A stretch of DNA of 27,820 bases from STC-54 sp964504665 (lineage in GTDB: Bacteria > Patescibacteriota > Microgenomatia > Daviesbacterales > UBA10151). The translations under genes and the position numbers were made by a program. The notes beneath the pieces were generated by a model. It made no database searches and was not told the DNA's origin. It saw only the letters and a program-made list of their open reading frames with translations. Location: NCBI GenBank assembly GCA_964504665.1, contig CAZDEH010000009.1, positions 1-27,820 of the forward strand. The letters are read 5' to 3'. The stretch's first letter is position 1; the number at the start of each line of letters is the position of its first letter. Shown piece by piece: positions 1-6,612 of the stretch.

Positions 1-112
1 CCCTTGCAATTTCATACTCAAGCCGTGTTTCTTCTTGTGCTTCCTTGAAACCAGGCCTTTTGAATAATTCTTTTTCAAAATCTTCCCAATAAACAACATC
101 TTGTCTTTTCAT
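1..112 (-). CDS. HTH (XRE/HigA-like) antitoxin, N-terminal fragment
   Basis: Only the first 37 codons lie in the window. They read MKRQDVVYWEDFEKELFK and continue with a KEAQEETRLEYEIAR segment. This is the usual N-terminal extension of small XRE-family antitoxins that pair with Gp49/HigB toxins; the helix-turn-helix itself would lie beyond position 1. The gene follows the toxin gene at 159-509 on the same strand, with a 46-base gap, the toxin-first order typical of higBA. A TATAAC box (119-124) ends six bases before the ATG, so the antitoxin may also have its own promoter giving a leaderless mRNA. The family is inferred from a short stretch plus context. Confidence 0.65.
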   Translation of the reverse strand, partial: MKRQDVVYWEDFEKELFKRPGFKEAQEETRLEYEIAR

Positions 113-136
113 AATAAAGTTATATTATCACACTTC

Positions 137-145
137 TGCTATAAT
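137..145 (+). promoter_or_regulatory. extended -10 element pointing antisense into the toxin gene
   Basis: TGCTATAAT is a perfect extended -10 (TGn plus TATAAT) on the plus strand. No plus-strand gene starts nearby; a transcript starting near 152 would run antisense through the toxin gene at 159-509. No clear -35 box is seen. It may be chance in AT-rich DNA. Confidence 0.3.
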
Positions 146-158
146 CGCAAGATGCAAT

Positions 159-509
159 TTATTTCCTTGTTCTGAATTCAGCTAGCCTATTTTCCGCCAC
201 TCTTATTTCTTTTGGGGGAGTTTTATCCTTTTTCTTTTTAAACCCGTGCAGGAGTAAAAAGTTCTTACCAGCAATGGCAATATAAAAAATGCGGATACTA
301 TCAGAACCTACTATACGAAGTTCCCAAAGCTCTGTACCAGTTAATTTTTTTACATGAGGTAAACCCAGACGAATACCAAATTCCCTAAGTAATTTAATAC
401 TATCCTCAACTTTTGTCTGTGCTTTTACTTCTAAACTCAATATAAATTCACGTACCGGAGCATCCCCTGTAGGGGTTTTATATAAAATGACATCCCATTG
501 TTTTTCCAT
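159..509 (-). CDS. HigB/Gp49-like toxin of the RelE superfamily
   Basis: This 116-residue basic protein matches the phage-derived Gp49-like/HigB family. These are RelE-fold mRNA interferases that act on the ribosome and are neutralised by an adjacent antitoxin. Family signs are the N-terminal strand WDVILYKTPTGDAPVREF, the central LRIVGSDSIRIFYIA strand pair, where the arginines are expected to form the active site, and a HGFKKK segment followed by a helix containing EIRVAENRLAEF. The length is normal for the family. The downstream same-strand gene is an XRE-type antitoxin cut by the window edge. A TGTTATAAT extended -10 lies at 521-529, giving a predicted leader of only a few bases. Function is assigned by family resemblance. 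Confidence 0.85.
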   Translation of the reverse strand: MEKQWDVILYKTPTGDAPVREFILSLEVKAQTKVEDSIKLLREFGIRLGLPHVKKLTGTELWELRIVGSDSIRIFYIAIAGKNFLLLHGFKKKKDKTPPKEIRVAENRLAEFRTRK

Positions 510-538
510 CGTTCATTCGCATTATAACAACTTAAAAG

Positions 539-670
539 TTATAATGGTAAGGCTAAAATCTGTTGTATTTGTTGCAGGGTAAGTTCAGGAAATGCTAAAA
601 TTTCTATCCAGTTGGTTGATCGAAAGTTATCCCAGCTTACCCGCCAGTTGGAAAAAGAAGCGTTTGGCAT
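539..670 (-). CDS. possible small protein, 43 residues, unknown
   Basis: A short open frame begins MPNASFSNWRVSWDNF and ends LQQIQQILALPL, just upstream of the HigB-like toxin and in the same direction. It has several tryptophans and a helical tail with heptad-like leucines, so it reads more like protein than random sequence. No ribosome binding site is evident and I recognise no family. It could be a real small gene or the remnant of a larger one. It fills most of the gap between the toxin and the DsrE-like gene. Confidence 0.25.
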   Translation of the reverse strand: MPNASFSNWRVSWDNFRSTNWIEILAFPELTLQQIQQILALPL

Positions 671-692
671 TTCAATTGAAGAGTTAATTTAG

Positions 693-698
693 TAAAAT
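693..698 (+). promoter_or_regulatory. -10 box of the DsrE-like gene, leaderless spacing
   Basis: TAAAAT ends exactly six bases before the ATG at 705, so transcription would start at or next to the start codon. The -35 candidate (TTCAAT, 671-676) is weak. Confidence 0.4.
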
Positions 699-704
699 AA
701 TTTT

Positions 705-1031
705 ATGAAATTTGGCATCATCTTACAATCAAATAAACCTGAACATATGTGGAATACATTCCGTTTTGGAATTACTGCGCTCAAAGCGGGTCATCGTGTA
801 GAAATCTTTTTAATGAACGAAGGATCAGAGCTTGATACTATCCCCGACAGCAAAGATTTTGATATTTCTGCGAAAGTAACGGAATTCAAAGAATTGAAGG
901 GTGAAATCTACACCTGTGGCACTTGTCTAAAATTACGTGGCAAAGAAGAAAACAAAGTTTGCCCTGTTTCCACCATGTCCGATCTGCTCAAAATGGTCGA
1001 AGGTTCAGATAAAATTTTAGTTTTTGGTTAG
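705..1031 (+). CDS. DsrE/DsrF-like protein
   Basis: This 108-residue protein has the DsrE/F (sulfur relay-like) fold pattern. It starts with strand MKFGIILQSN, then a helix with MWNTFRFGITALKAGH and strand VEIFLMNEG. A CGTC pair (C71, C74) and a third cysteine (C86) sit where related proteins carry redox or persulfide cysteines. The end VEGSDKILVFG is a final strand. Family members act in sulfur transfer or are small cytoplasmic proteins of unknown role; the cysteines suggest thiol chemistry, but the substrate cannot be inferred. It stands alone on the plus strand and overlaps the convergent PIN gene by four bases. Confidence 0.8.
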   Translation: MKFGIILQSNKPEHMWNTFRFGITALKAGHRVEIFLMNEGSELDTIPDSKDFDISAKVTEFKELKGEIYTCGTCLKLRGKEENKVCPVSTMSDLLKMVEGSDKILVFG

Positions 1032-1444
1032 GGTTCTTTTCTTTTAATTCCTGTAAACTTATCAAAATCACGGTCATGAGAGTAAATTTCCTTTGCCTTA
1101 GTTTGGGCAGTTAAAGAAATAAGTAGGGCATCACCGAAATCGATTTTATTGCTTGCATAAAAACCTAGAGCAGTCATAACAGCCTGTTTATTATCAACTT
1201 TAAAGTTAGTTAAACGGAGAAGAGCCACTAAAACATCTCTAATTTCTAACCTAGGAAGATTGTAAAGCCTGGGCGAGGAAAGAACATAAACAGCGTCGGC
1301 TATGACAGTATCCGGTGCGAATAGTGTGAGACCACCTTTCTGTACTTCTTCAAACAATTTCGCAGCAGCTTCTTGTTTTTTTAGGTCATCATGCGTAATT
1401 AATCTGAGAATAACGTCTGTGTCTACATACGAATTACTTGCCAT
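1028..1444 (-). CDS. PIN-domain toxin (VapC-like)
   Basis: This 138-residue PIN-domain protein is a probable Mg-dependent RNase toxin. The first strand carries the acidic pair D8/D10 in YVDTDVILRLI. A C-terminal acidic cluster follows in KIDFGDALLISL and SHDRDFDKF, completing the expected metal site. Length is typical for VapC. It lies directly downstream of an AbrB-type antitoxin gene, overlapping it by 11 bases, the normal antitoxin-first vapBC order. The cleaved RNA cannot be predicted. Confidence 0.88.
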   Translation of the reverse strand: MASNSYVDTDVILRLITHDDLKKQEAAAKLFEEVQKGGLTLFAPDTVIADAVYVLSSPRLYNLPRLEIRDVLVALLRLTNFKVDNKQAVMTALGFYASNKIDFGDALLISLTAQTKAKEIYSHDRDFDKFTGIKRKEP

Positions 1445-1724
1445 ATTTTTTGTTTAATCTATCTTCCGCTGCTATCTGCCTCATCTTTTTAAACAATAAA
1501 GGTTTCTCTAATGCCCCGGCAACACCCCTCATAGACTGAATATCCGGGTATTTAATATTTTTGACCTTTATGTCTCCTGAGGACTCTACAACAAAAGCTA
1601 CTCTATCATTGTAATCAACTCCTAAATGTCTCCGTATTACCAAGGGCAGGGTAATTTGCCCTTTACTGGTTATCGTTGAAATGACTTCTTGCGGATTTGA
1701 TCTTTGAGTAAGGTTCTGTAACAT
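1434..1724 (-). CDS. AbrB/MazE-type antitoxin
   Basis: The start at 1724 gives 96 residues. The core TITSKGQITLPLVIRRHLGV is the AbrB/SpoVT swapped-hairpin DNA-binding domain, followed by DRVAFVVESSGDIKVKN. The C-terminal tail should bind and inhibit the PIN toxin encoded next, whose gene it overlaps by 11 bases. An earlier ATG at 1751 is in frame. I prefer 1724 because a good promoter, TTGACA (1759-1764), 17-base spacer and TATTGT (1736-1741), covers the earlier start codon. AbrB-type antitoxins usually repress their own promoter, which is likely here too. Confidence 0.85.
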   Translation of the reverse strand: MLQNLTQRSNPQEVISTITSKGQITLPLVIRRHLGVDYNDRVAFVVESSGDIKVKNIKYPDIQSMRGVAGALEKPLLFKKMRQIAAEDRLNKKYGK

Positions 1725-1735
1725 ACTGTAAGGAT

Positions 1736-1764
1736 ACAATATCATAATCATTACTATGTGTCAA
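1736..1764 (-). promoter_or_regulatory. sigma70-type promoter of the AbrB/PIN operon
   Basis: On the minus strand TTGACA (1759-1764) and TATTGT (1736-1741) are separated by 17 bases. The predicted start site leaves only about five bases before the ATG at 1724. Confidence 0.6.
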
Positions 1765-1799
1765 GAGCTCAGGAGAAGAATGGCGAAAATCAGTTAAGC

Positions 1800-1808
1800 T
1801 GGTATAAT
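1800..1808 (+). promoter_or_regulatory. extended -10 of tRNA-Ser(GGA)
   Basis: TGGTATAAT is a consensus extended -10 whose TATAAT ends 11 bases before the mature tRNA start at 1820. No convincing -35 is seen. It is diverged from the AbrB operon promoter by less than 100 bases. Confidence 0.5.
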
Positions 1809-1819
1809 GAACAACATTC

Positions 1820-1907
1820 GGAGAGGTCGCATAGTGGCCTAGTGCGCCGCCTTGGAAAGGCGGTATACCGCAAGGTATCGAGGGTTCAAATCCCTCCCTC
1901 TCCGCCA
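1820..1907 (+). tRNA. tRNA-Ser(GGA)
   Basis: A class II tRNA with a long variable arm. The acceptor GGAGAGG (1820-1826) pairs with CCTCTCC (1897-1903); the discriminator is G1904 and CCA is encoded at 1905-1907. The anticodon stem CCGCC/GGCGG encloses loop TTGGAAA, giving anticodon GGA. The T arm is GAGGGTTCAAATCCCTC. It reads UCC and UCU. Confidence 0.95.
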
Positions 1908-1922
1908 ATAAAAGATAAATAT

Positions 1923-2537
1923 ATGAAAAATCAAAAAAAATTAAAACCATATGCAAATTTTCTATTTGAAGTTGGCGTATTAGCTAAGACTCCCCGCTCT
2001 GGCTTCCGTCACTTACATGGTTGGAACCAATCCATCTCTGAACATCTTTTAAGAACCACTTACATTGGGTTTACACTAGCTTATCTGGAACAAGAAAAGG
2101 GTGAAAAAGTAGATATAGAAAAAGTTATAAAATGTTGCTTGTTTCATGATCTTGGAGAAGCCAGAGCTTCAGATTTAGATTATATCAGTCAAAAGTACAC
2201 TAAATCAGATGAGTTAGCAGCAGTTAATGATGCTGTAAAAAACCTATCTTTTGGTAATAAAATTTTAAGCATATTCAAAGAGGCTGAAGAGAGATCTACC
2301 AAAGAAAGCATTATTACCAAAGATGCTGACAAAATAGAATTACTGTGTTCGCTTAAAGAAATTATTGATTCAGGAAACCCTCAAGCAAAATTATGGATAC
2401 CCCCTCTACTTAAAAGACTAAAAACTTCTTCTGCAAAAGAGTTAGCCGATGAAATCTTAAATACTGATTCTAATGATTGGTGGTTTGAGAATAAAGAAGA
2501 TGAATACTGGATTAATGGCGGCAAGAAACGGAAATGA
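1923..2537 (+). CDS. HD-domain phosphohydrolase, YfbR (5'-deoxynucleotidase)-like
   Basis: From the ATG at 1923, just after the tRNA, this is a 204-residue HD_3-type protein; upstream in-frame starts lie inside the tRNA gene and are rejected. It resembles YfbR: LAKTPRSGFRHL near residue 25, SISEH with H41, the metal pair H75-D76 in LFHDLGEA with E79, then D84 and D136 in KDADKIELL. YfbR removes phosphate from deoxynucleoside 5'-monophosphates; related HD proteins act on other nucleotides, so the substrate is uncertain. The C-terminal tail ends NDWWFENKEDEYW and is not recognised. Its stop overlaps the start of the CYTH gene (ATGA), so the two are probably translationally coupled. Confidence 0.82.
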   Translation: MKNQKKLKPYANFLFEVGVLAKTPRSGFRHLHGWNQSISEHLLRTTYIGFTLAYLEQEKGEKVDIEKVIKCCLFHDLGEARASDLDYISQKYTKSDELAAVNDAVKNLSFGNKILSIFKEAEERSTKESIITKDADKIELLCSLKEIIDSGNPQAKLWIPPLLKRLKTSSAKELADEILNTDSNDWWFENKEDEYWINGGKKRK

Positions 2538-3079
2538 AAAAACAAAGTTCTGATACGGAATTTGAAACTACTATCTTAAACATTGATCCTGATCAGATAA
2601 GAACTAAACTTAGAAAATTGGGGGCGATAGAACAACCGGAAATCCTCATGAAAAGATATGTTTATGATCTTCTTCCCAACGAAAAACCTGAATATCTAAG
2701 ACTCCGGAGTGACGGCAATAAAACAACATTAACTTATAAAAAACGGAACGGCATTGATATTGGATCAACAGAAGAAATAGAAGTTGAGGTTAGCAATTTT
2801 GATCAAGCTGCAAAAATGCTATCAAAAATAAAAAGTTATAAAATCCGTTATCAGGAAAATAAAAGACAGCTTTTTAAGCTGGGAGACTTGGAATTTTCCA
2901 TTGATTCCTGGCCCAAAATTCCTCCCTACCTGGAAATAGAATCAGTCAGTAAAGAAAAAGTTAAACAAGGACTTAAATTATTAGGGCTTGAGGGTAAAGA
3001 CAGCGGGGATATAGACACTCAACATATTTATCTTTCATATGGAATTAATCTTAATTCATTCGATACTTTTAAATTCTAG
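2534..3079 (+). CDS. CYTH-domain protein (CyaB/ThTPase-like)
   Basis: This 181-residue protein has the CYTH triphosphate tunnel layout. An N-terminal acidic strand EFETTIL stands in for ExExK but lacks the usual lysine. Then come YLRLRSDGNKTTLTYKK, TEEIEVEV, the strand YQENKRQLFKLGDLEFSID and finally PPYLEIES. These alternating charged strands line a tunnel that binds triphosphates and two metals. Known members are class IV adenylate cyclases, thiamine triphosphatases and inorganic triphosphatases; which applies cannot be told. The four-base overlap with the HD nucleotidase gene supports a shared role in nucleotide or triphosphate clean-up, which is an inference. Confidence 0.85.
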   Translation: MKKQSSDTEFETTILNIDPDQIRTKLRKLGAIEQPEILMKRYVYDLLPNEKPEYLRLRSDGNKTTLTYKKRNGIDIGSTEEIEVEVSNFDQAAKMLSKIKSYKIRYQENKRQLFKLGDLEFSIDSWPKIPPYLEIESVSKEKVKQGLKLLGLEGKDSGDIDTQHIYLSYGINLNSFDTFKF

Positions 3080-3086
3080 AAAACAT

Positions 3087-4525
3087 TCATTTTGTGTCCC
3101 GAAGGAATTTTAGATAAGACTGGGTTTGGGGGCTTTGATAAATACCTTTTATTATTTGATGAGCAAAATAGCGGAATGCTAAACTCCGGAGCGGATTTTG
3201 TGATTGTAACATTGGTCTAATATTTTTATATGAATAAAAGTCTTGATACATCTTCAAAACTTCCATCTGTAATTCATAAGGAGAAAAGTGATTTGGTCTG
3301 ATCAAGACATACTGACCATCATAATAACTATAGTCTGCCGGAAGAATCCTTCCAGCGGATTTCATTTCAGCAGCAAAACGTGTTCCCGGTACCGGAATTG
3401 GCGTAAAATACTGCACTGTATCAAAATTGTCCTTTGAAAACACCAACGTTTCTTTCAAGCTTTCTTTGGTATCCCCATCACCCCCTACCATCATCATTCC
3501 GTGGATCCAAAAACCAAATTCTCTAAAAATTCTGATTGCTTCCTTATTTTGCTCCACACTCACTTTTTTATTAAAAGAGTCCAGAGTATCTTGATTAATT
3601 GATTCCACTCCAATAAAAATTGTGGTGATGCCAGCTCTTCTTAAAGACTCTAATAATTTTGGATTAGAAGCAGCATAAATACTTAGTTGAGTTGAATGAT
3701 CGGGATGAACCAAACCTGCTTCAGCAATCTGTTCTGTTAACTCGATAGCTTCTTTGGGACGACCGGCAAAATTATCATCGGCAAAAAATGTCGCCTCGTG
3801 TGGTTTAAGGCTGTGCTCAAAGGCAATTTGTTGCATAACTGATTTGTTAGACCTCCGCCGGTAACGCTGCCCATAAAAAGTGGTAACAGAACAAAAAGCA
3901 CAATCATGAGGACAACCGCGCGAAGTAATTACCGTATTCATTAACCGTGATTTTCTAACTTCTGGATTTTGATAAGGTATTGGAAGGTTCGATAATTCAG
4001 CTTCAGTTAAGAGGGGACGGTCTTTTTCATGAACTATCTCTTCTCCATTTTTATAACTGACACCTAATATACCTCTGGGATCCCCATCATTATCCATAAG
4101 TTCCACTATGGCTTTTTCTCCCTCACGCCGTACCACTACATCTGCAAATTCCAAACATTCATCCGGTGAAAAAGTAGCATGTGTTCCACCAATAATAACT
4201 TTTCCTTTAGGATTAAGGCTTCTGTATTTCCTAGCCAACTCTGCTGTTTGAGGAATAGTCGGGTGATTGCTGATAAAAGTAAATACTCACTATCTCTAAC
4301 CTTAACCCAATCTTGAGCATTTAGCCGGTTAGGCACGGGGTTATATTGAGGATCTATACTAACAACATTTATATATCCAGCTTTTTCCAAAACCGCATGC
4401 AATAAAGGAGTAGCTCTGGCTGGTAAACGAACTTGACAGTAAACATCTTGTGCCCTGTCACCATCTAACTTACCAAAATTAGTTGGAGGTAACTCAACCA
4501 AAGTAATCTTAGCTTCTTTGGACAT
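3087..4525 (-). pseudogene. B12-binding radical SAM protein, broken by a -1 frameshift
   Basis: Two frames together encode one protein of about 480 residues. The first (4525 down to about 4264) begins MSKEAKITLVELPP and reads a cobalamin-binding Rossmann-type region. The second begins after the shift and continues through VIIGGTHATFSPDECLEFAD and the radical SAM cluster CPHDCAFC, to a stop at 3087. Around 4261-4263 the upstream frame reads SAIT and then goes off; adding one G to the GGG run restores SAITPTIPQTAELARKY. The lesion is therefore a one-base loss in a short homopolymer. It could be a true recent mutation or a sequencing error. Related proteins with this architecture do methyl transfer or ring chemistry; the substrate is unknown. 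A TATAAT (4533-4538) ends seven bases before the ATG. Confidence 0.8.
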
Positions 4526-4540
4526 GATGATGATTATATA

Positions 4541-5116
4541 TTACTTCTTCGTTTTTAGATGTAGGAGATACTCCCTGTTCCCTCCCCCTCCTAAAATTGG
4601 AGAATCCATTACCTCTATAACCTCAAATCCTAGGTTTTTAATTTCATCCAACACCTGGTGTTGGATTTTTTCTACAAGTTCAGCAGGTACTACCCCTTTT
4701 ATTAAATCTTTTTTATTAGCTTCATAGTGAGGTTTTAATAAAGCAATAATTATTCCGTCTGGTTTTAGAAATTTTCTAACTACCGGTAAAATTAACTCTA
4801 ATTTTGTCCATCCCGCATCAATAGTTACCAACTCTATTAGTTCTGGTAAATTCTCTAGATGCAGAACATTGGTTCTTTCCATGACCACTACTTTGGGATT
4901 ATTACGCAGTTTCCAAGCTAATTCTCCATAACAGGTATCAACTGCATAAACTTTTTTAGCTCCATTTTGGAGTAAACAATCAACAAACCCACCGGTGGAT
5001 GAACCCACATCTAAAACAATTTTCCCTTTAACATTAACTTTAAATTGGTTTAAAGCTGCCTGAAGTTTATCTCCACCTCTTGATATAAACCTTTTGTTAT
5101 TATCCGTCATTGTCAT
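4541..5116 (-). CDS. TlyA-like FtsJ-fold methyltransferase lacking the S4 domain
   Basis: This 191-residue protein starts almost at the TlyA junction motif (RFISRGGDKLQAAL). It continues with SAM motif I, VLDVGSSTGGFVDCLL, a VYAVDTCYGELAWKLR strand-helix, TIDAGWTKLELILP, IIALLKPHYEA, and SPILGGGGNREYLLHL at the end. TlyA enzymes 2'-O-methylate rRNA. The usual N-terminal S4 RNA-binding domain of about 60 residues is absent. The start codon (5116, or 5110) sits at the edge of a dispersed repeat (5110-5138) that also supplies the stop of the upstream Nudix gene. The first residues MTMT are repeat-derived. Either the repeat insertion removed the S4 part or this is an S4-less lineage variant; activity is uncertain. 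Confidence 0.85.
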   Translation of the reverse strand: MTMTDNNKRFISRGGDKLQAALNQFKVNVKGKIVLDVGSSTGGFVDCLLQNGAKKVYAVDTCYGELAWKLRNNPKVVVMERTNVLHLENLPELIELVTIDAGWTKLELILPVVRKFLKPDGIIIALLKPHYEANKKDLIKGVVPAELVEKIQHQVLDEIKNLGFEVIEVMDSPILGGGGNREYLLHLKTKK

Positions 5117-5138
5117 TGCGAGCGAAGCGTGGCAATCT
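5110..5138 (+). repeat. dispersed REP-like repeat, uninterrupted copy
   Basis: It begins GTCATTGCGAGCGAAGCGTG and ends GCAATCT. It matches 18368-18427, where the same repeat is interrupted by a 30-base palindromic insert. A decayed fragment (TTGTCATTGCAAGTAAATCT) lies at 20155-20174. The copy here forms the boundary between the Nudix and TlyA-like genes. Confidence 0.75.
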
Positions 5139-5587
5139 TACTTTTGAAATTCCCACATTTCTACTGCTTTTTTAAGATGAATTTTATCTTGAGAGAAACT
5201 AAGGGTCTTTAATGCCTCCTCAGGGGTTACAAACTTAGCTTCTGATACTTCCCAATCATGGTCAGCTGGATCACCAGATAAGTATTTCATTAAATAAACA
5301 GTAACCACTTTAAATATTTTCTCCCCTACTTCTGGTTCTTTTAAATTATGAACTTTATACTCTTCTTTAAAGGTATATACATACTTTGAATCAGCCACTT
5401 TAGCTATAATCTCAGCCTCAACTCCACCTTCTTCTCTTACCTCTCGTAGAGCTGCCTCTTTACTGGTCTGCCCTTCTTCAATATGACCTTTAGGAAAACC
5501 CCAATAATGATTAGAAGAATGCTGAGTAATTAACACCTTCCCCTCTTTATTAAAAACTATTCCTCCAGCAGAAAATTCTCTTTTCAT
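5138..5587 (-). CDS. Nudix hydrolase
   Basis: Starting at 5587 the product is 149 residues and begins MKREFSAGGIVFNKEGKV, the usual Nudix start; an earlier in-frame ATG would add an unlikely 17-residue head. The Nudix box runs from G in GHIEEGQTSKEAALREVREE to GGV and has all canonical glutamates for Mg binding. WGFPKGH before the box and a C-terminal VSEAKFVTPEEAL region resemble Ap4A or nucleoside-polyphosphate hydrolases found across this group. It likely hydrolyses a nucleoside diphosphate derivative; the substrate is not fixed. Its stop codon lies in the dispersed repeat at 5110-5138. Confidence 0.92.
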   Translation of the reverse strand: MKREFSAGGIVFNKEGKVLITQHSSNHYWGFPKGHIEEGQTSKEAALREVREEGGVEAEIIAKVADSKYVYTFKEEYKVHNLKEPEVGEKIFKVVTVYLMKYLSGDPADHDWEVSEAKFVTPEEALKTLSFSQDKIHLKKAVEMWEFQK

Positions 5588-5588
5588 A

Positions 5589-6224
5589 TTAAGAAAGTAA
5601 CTGGCTGCGGTCTGTAATACAAGCTCCATAATAATCAAACCTTGGACATTGACAACGGTCTAGATATCTTGATCGACCATACAAAGGCATTGGAAAATGT
5701 AATACACTTGCATATGATACTCCACTAATCTCTTCCATTTGCTCTGGATTGCGGTTAACTAAAGATACCATTCTGTCCACACATAAACCACGATGTTCTA
5801 CAAACCTCTGAAGACGGGTTAGGTAATTCCCAGTGGTAGTAATATCTTGAAAAATAGTTACCCTACTCCCTGGTTGATACCTATTTAAAGGAAAACCCCA
5901 CTGTTGAGTCTGATCATCAAACCCAAGCTCTGTGACAGGCAATTCTACTTCTTTTTTATCAAATACCTCTTGTATACCTTGCATCCAATGGATATTATCC
6001 CCATGCACCTTCCCAACTAAACCTGCACTCGATGATTCAAGAACTAAATTTGTCAAAGATTCTAACCATCTTTGACGTTGCTCTATCATTTTTTTTGTAT
6101 TAACCCTTTTATCTGAACAATAACAATGTTGATTATTAGGACCTAAAAACTCCCAGCACCCTTCCTCGATAGCGCTTAGAACATTAGCCATTAATAATTT
6201 TCTATCTGCTTCTTTAGCTTGCAT
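5589..6224 (-). CDS. phosphoribosyltransferase-like protein (type I PRTase fold)
   Basis: Starting at 6224 the protein is 211 residues, beginning MQAKEADRKLLMANVL; earlier in-frame codons lie in a tRNA gene. The segment VTIFQDITTTGNYL looks like the PRPP-binding loop of type I phosphoribosyltransferases (hydrophobic strand, acidic residues, TTG), and is followed by a helix and strand VDRMVSLVNRN as in orotate PRTases. The first acidic residue of the loop is replaced by Q. The cysteine-rich tail (RCQCPRFDYYGAC) is unusual. It may be an OPRTase relative with another role. It ends one base before the Nudix start region and is probably co-transcribed with it. Confidence 0.6.
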   Translation of the reverse strand: MQAKEADRKLLMANVLSAIEEGCWEFLGPNNQHCYCSDKRVNTKKMIEQRQRWLESLTNLVLESSSAGLVGKVHGDNIHWMQGIQEVFDKKEVELPVTELGFDDQTQQWGFPLNRYQPGSRVTIFQDITTTGNYLTRLQRFVEHRGLCVDRMVSLVNRNPEQMEEISGVSYASVLHFPMPLYGRSRYLDRCQCPRFDYYGACITDRSQLLS

Positions 6225-6230
6225 AAGTTG

Positions 6231-6302
6231 TGCCCTTGGCGGGAATCGAACCCGCATATCAGGATCCGGAATCCTGCGGTCTATCCATTAGCCTACAAAG
6301 GC
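6231..6302 (-). tRNA. tRNA-Arg(CCG)
   Basis: A 72-base cloverleaf on the minus strand. Acceptor GCCTTTG pairs with CAAGGGC (one G-T pair). The anticodon stem CAGGA/TCCTG encloses TTCCGGA, anticodon CCG. The T arm is GCGGGTTCGATTCCCGC. CCA is not encoded. Confidence 0.93.
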
Positions 6303-6303
6303 C

Positions 6304-6393
6304 TGGCGGAGGAGAGAGGATTTGAACCTCTGTGAGTCTTACGACCCGCTTGGTTTTCGAAACCAGCCGATTAAGCCACTCTCGCACTCCTCC
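6304..6393 (-). tRNA. tRNA-Ser(CGA)
   Basis: A class II tRNA on the minus strand. Acceptor GGAGGAG (6387-6393) pairs with CTCCTCC (6308-6314); discriminator G is at 6307 and CCA is encoded at 6304-6306. The anticodon loop TTCGAAA gives CGA; the outermost anticodon-stem pair is C-A. It has a long variable arm. It reads UCG. Confidence 0.93.
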
Positions 6394-6400
6394 AGATTAG

Positions 6401-6472
6401 TGCGCCCGGCGGGAATCGAACCCACATTACAAGCTCCGCAAGCTCGAGGTCTATCCGTTAGCCTACGGGCGC
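6401..6472 (-). tRNA. tRNA-Arg(GCG)
   Basis: A 72-base cloverleaf on the minus strand. Acceptor GCGCCCG pairs with CGGGCGC. The anticodon stem CGAGC/GCTTG encloses TTGCGGA, anticodon GCG. CCA is not encoded. It uses GCG rather than the usual ICG (genomic ACG) for CGC/CGU decoding. Confidence 0.93.
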
Positions 6473-6514
6473 AATATGTGAATTTTACCTTTTGCGAAGC
6501 AAACAGACAAGGTT

Positions 6515-6531
6515 CTCCGATTTTATCGGAG
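6515..6531. other. perfect hairpin downstream of the tRNA cluster
   Basis: CTCCGAT and ATCGGAG flank a TTT loop. A smaller hairpin TTTGC-GAA-GCAAA lies about 20 bases before it. There is no clear U-tract on either strand, so it is not a standard terminator. Confidence 0.4.
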
Positions 6532-6561
6532 GTTCTTAGCACAGTTTGAGCTTAATATCTT

Positions 6562-6612
6562 TTGTCTGATGACCCGCTTCGCGAGGCGAGCTGACAGCTG
6601 ACGACTGATAGC
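6562..6612 (+). repeat. dispersed CTGACGACTGATAGC-type repeat with palindromic insert
   Basis: A host repeat made of CTGA-CGA/CAG units is interrupted at 6573-6590 by the 18-mer CCCGCTTCGCGAGGCGAG. An uninterrupted host segment, CTGACGACTGATAGC, is at 6598-6612. An inverted related copy is at 16457-16531 and a degenerate one at 18237-18265. The repeat runs into the stop codon of the next gene. Confidence 0.75.

Noticed and set aside
1758..1922. In-frame upstream extension of the HD protein
   Set aside because: It runs through the tRNA-Ser(GGA) gene; the protein match begins at the ATG at 1923.
1663..1956. Minus-strand frame across tRNA-Ser(GGA), containing an EREGFEPSIP segment
   Set aside because: This peptide is the usual false translation of an antisense tRNA; the frame overlaps a real tRNA and a promoter.
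6515..6531. Rho-independent terminator for the tRNA cluster
   Set aside because: A good hairpin but no U-tract on either strand, so I list it only as a hairpin.
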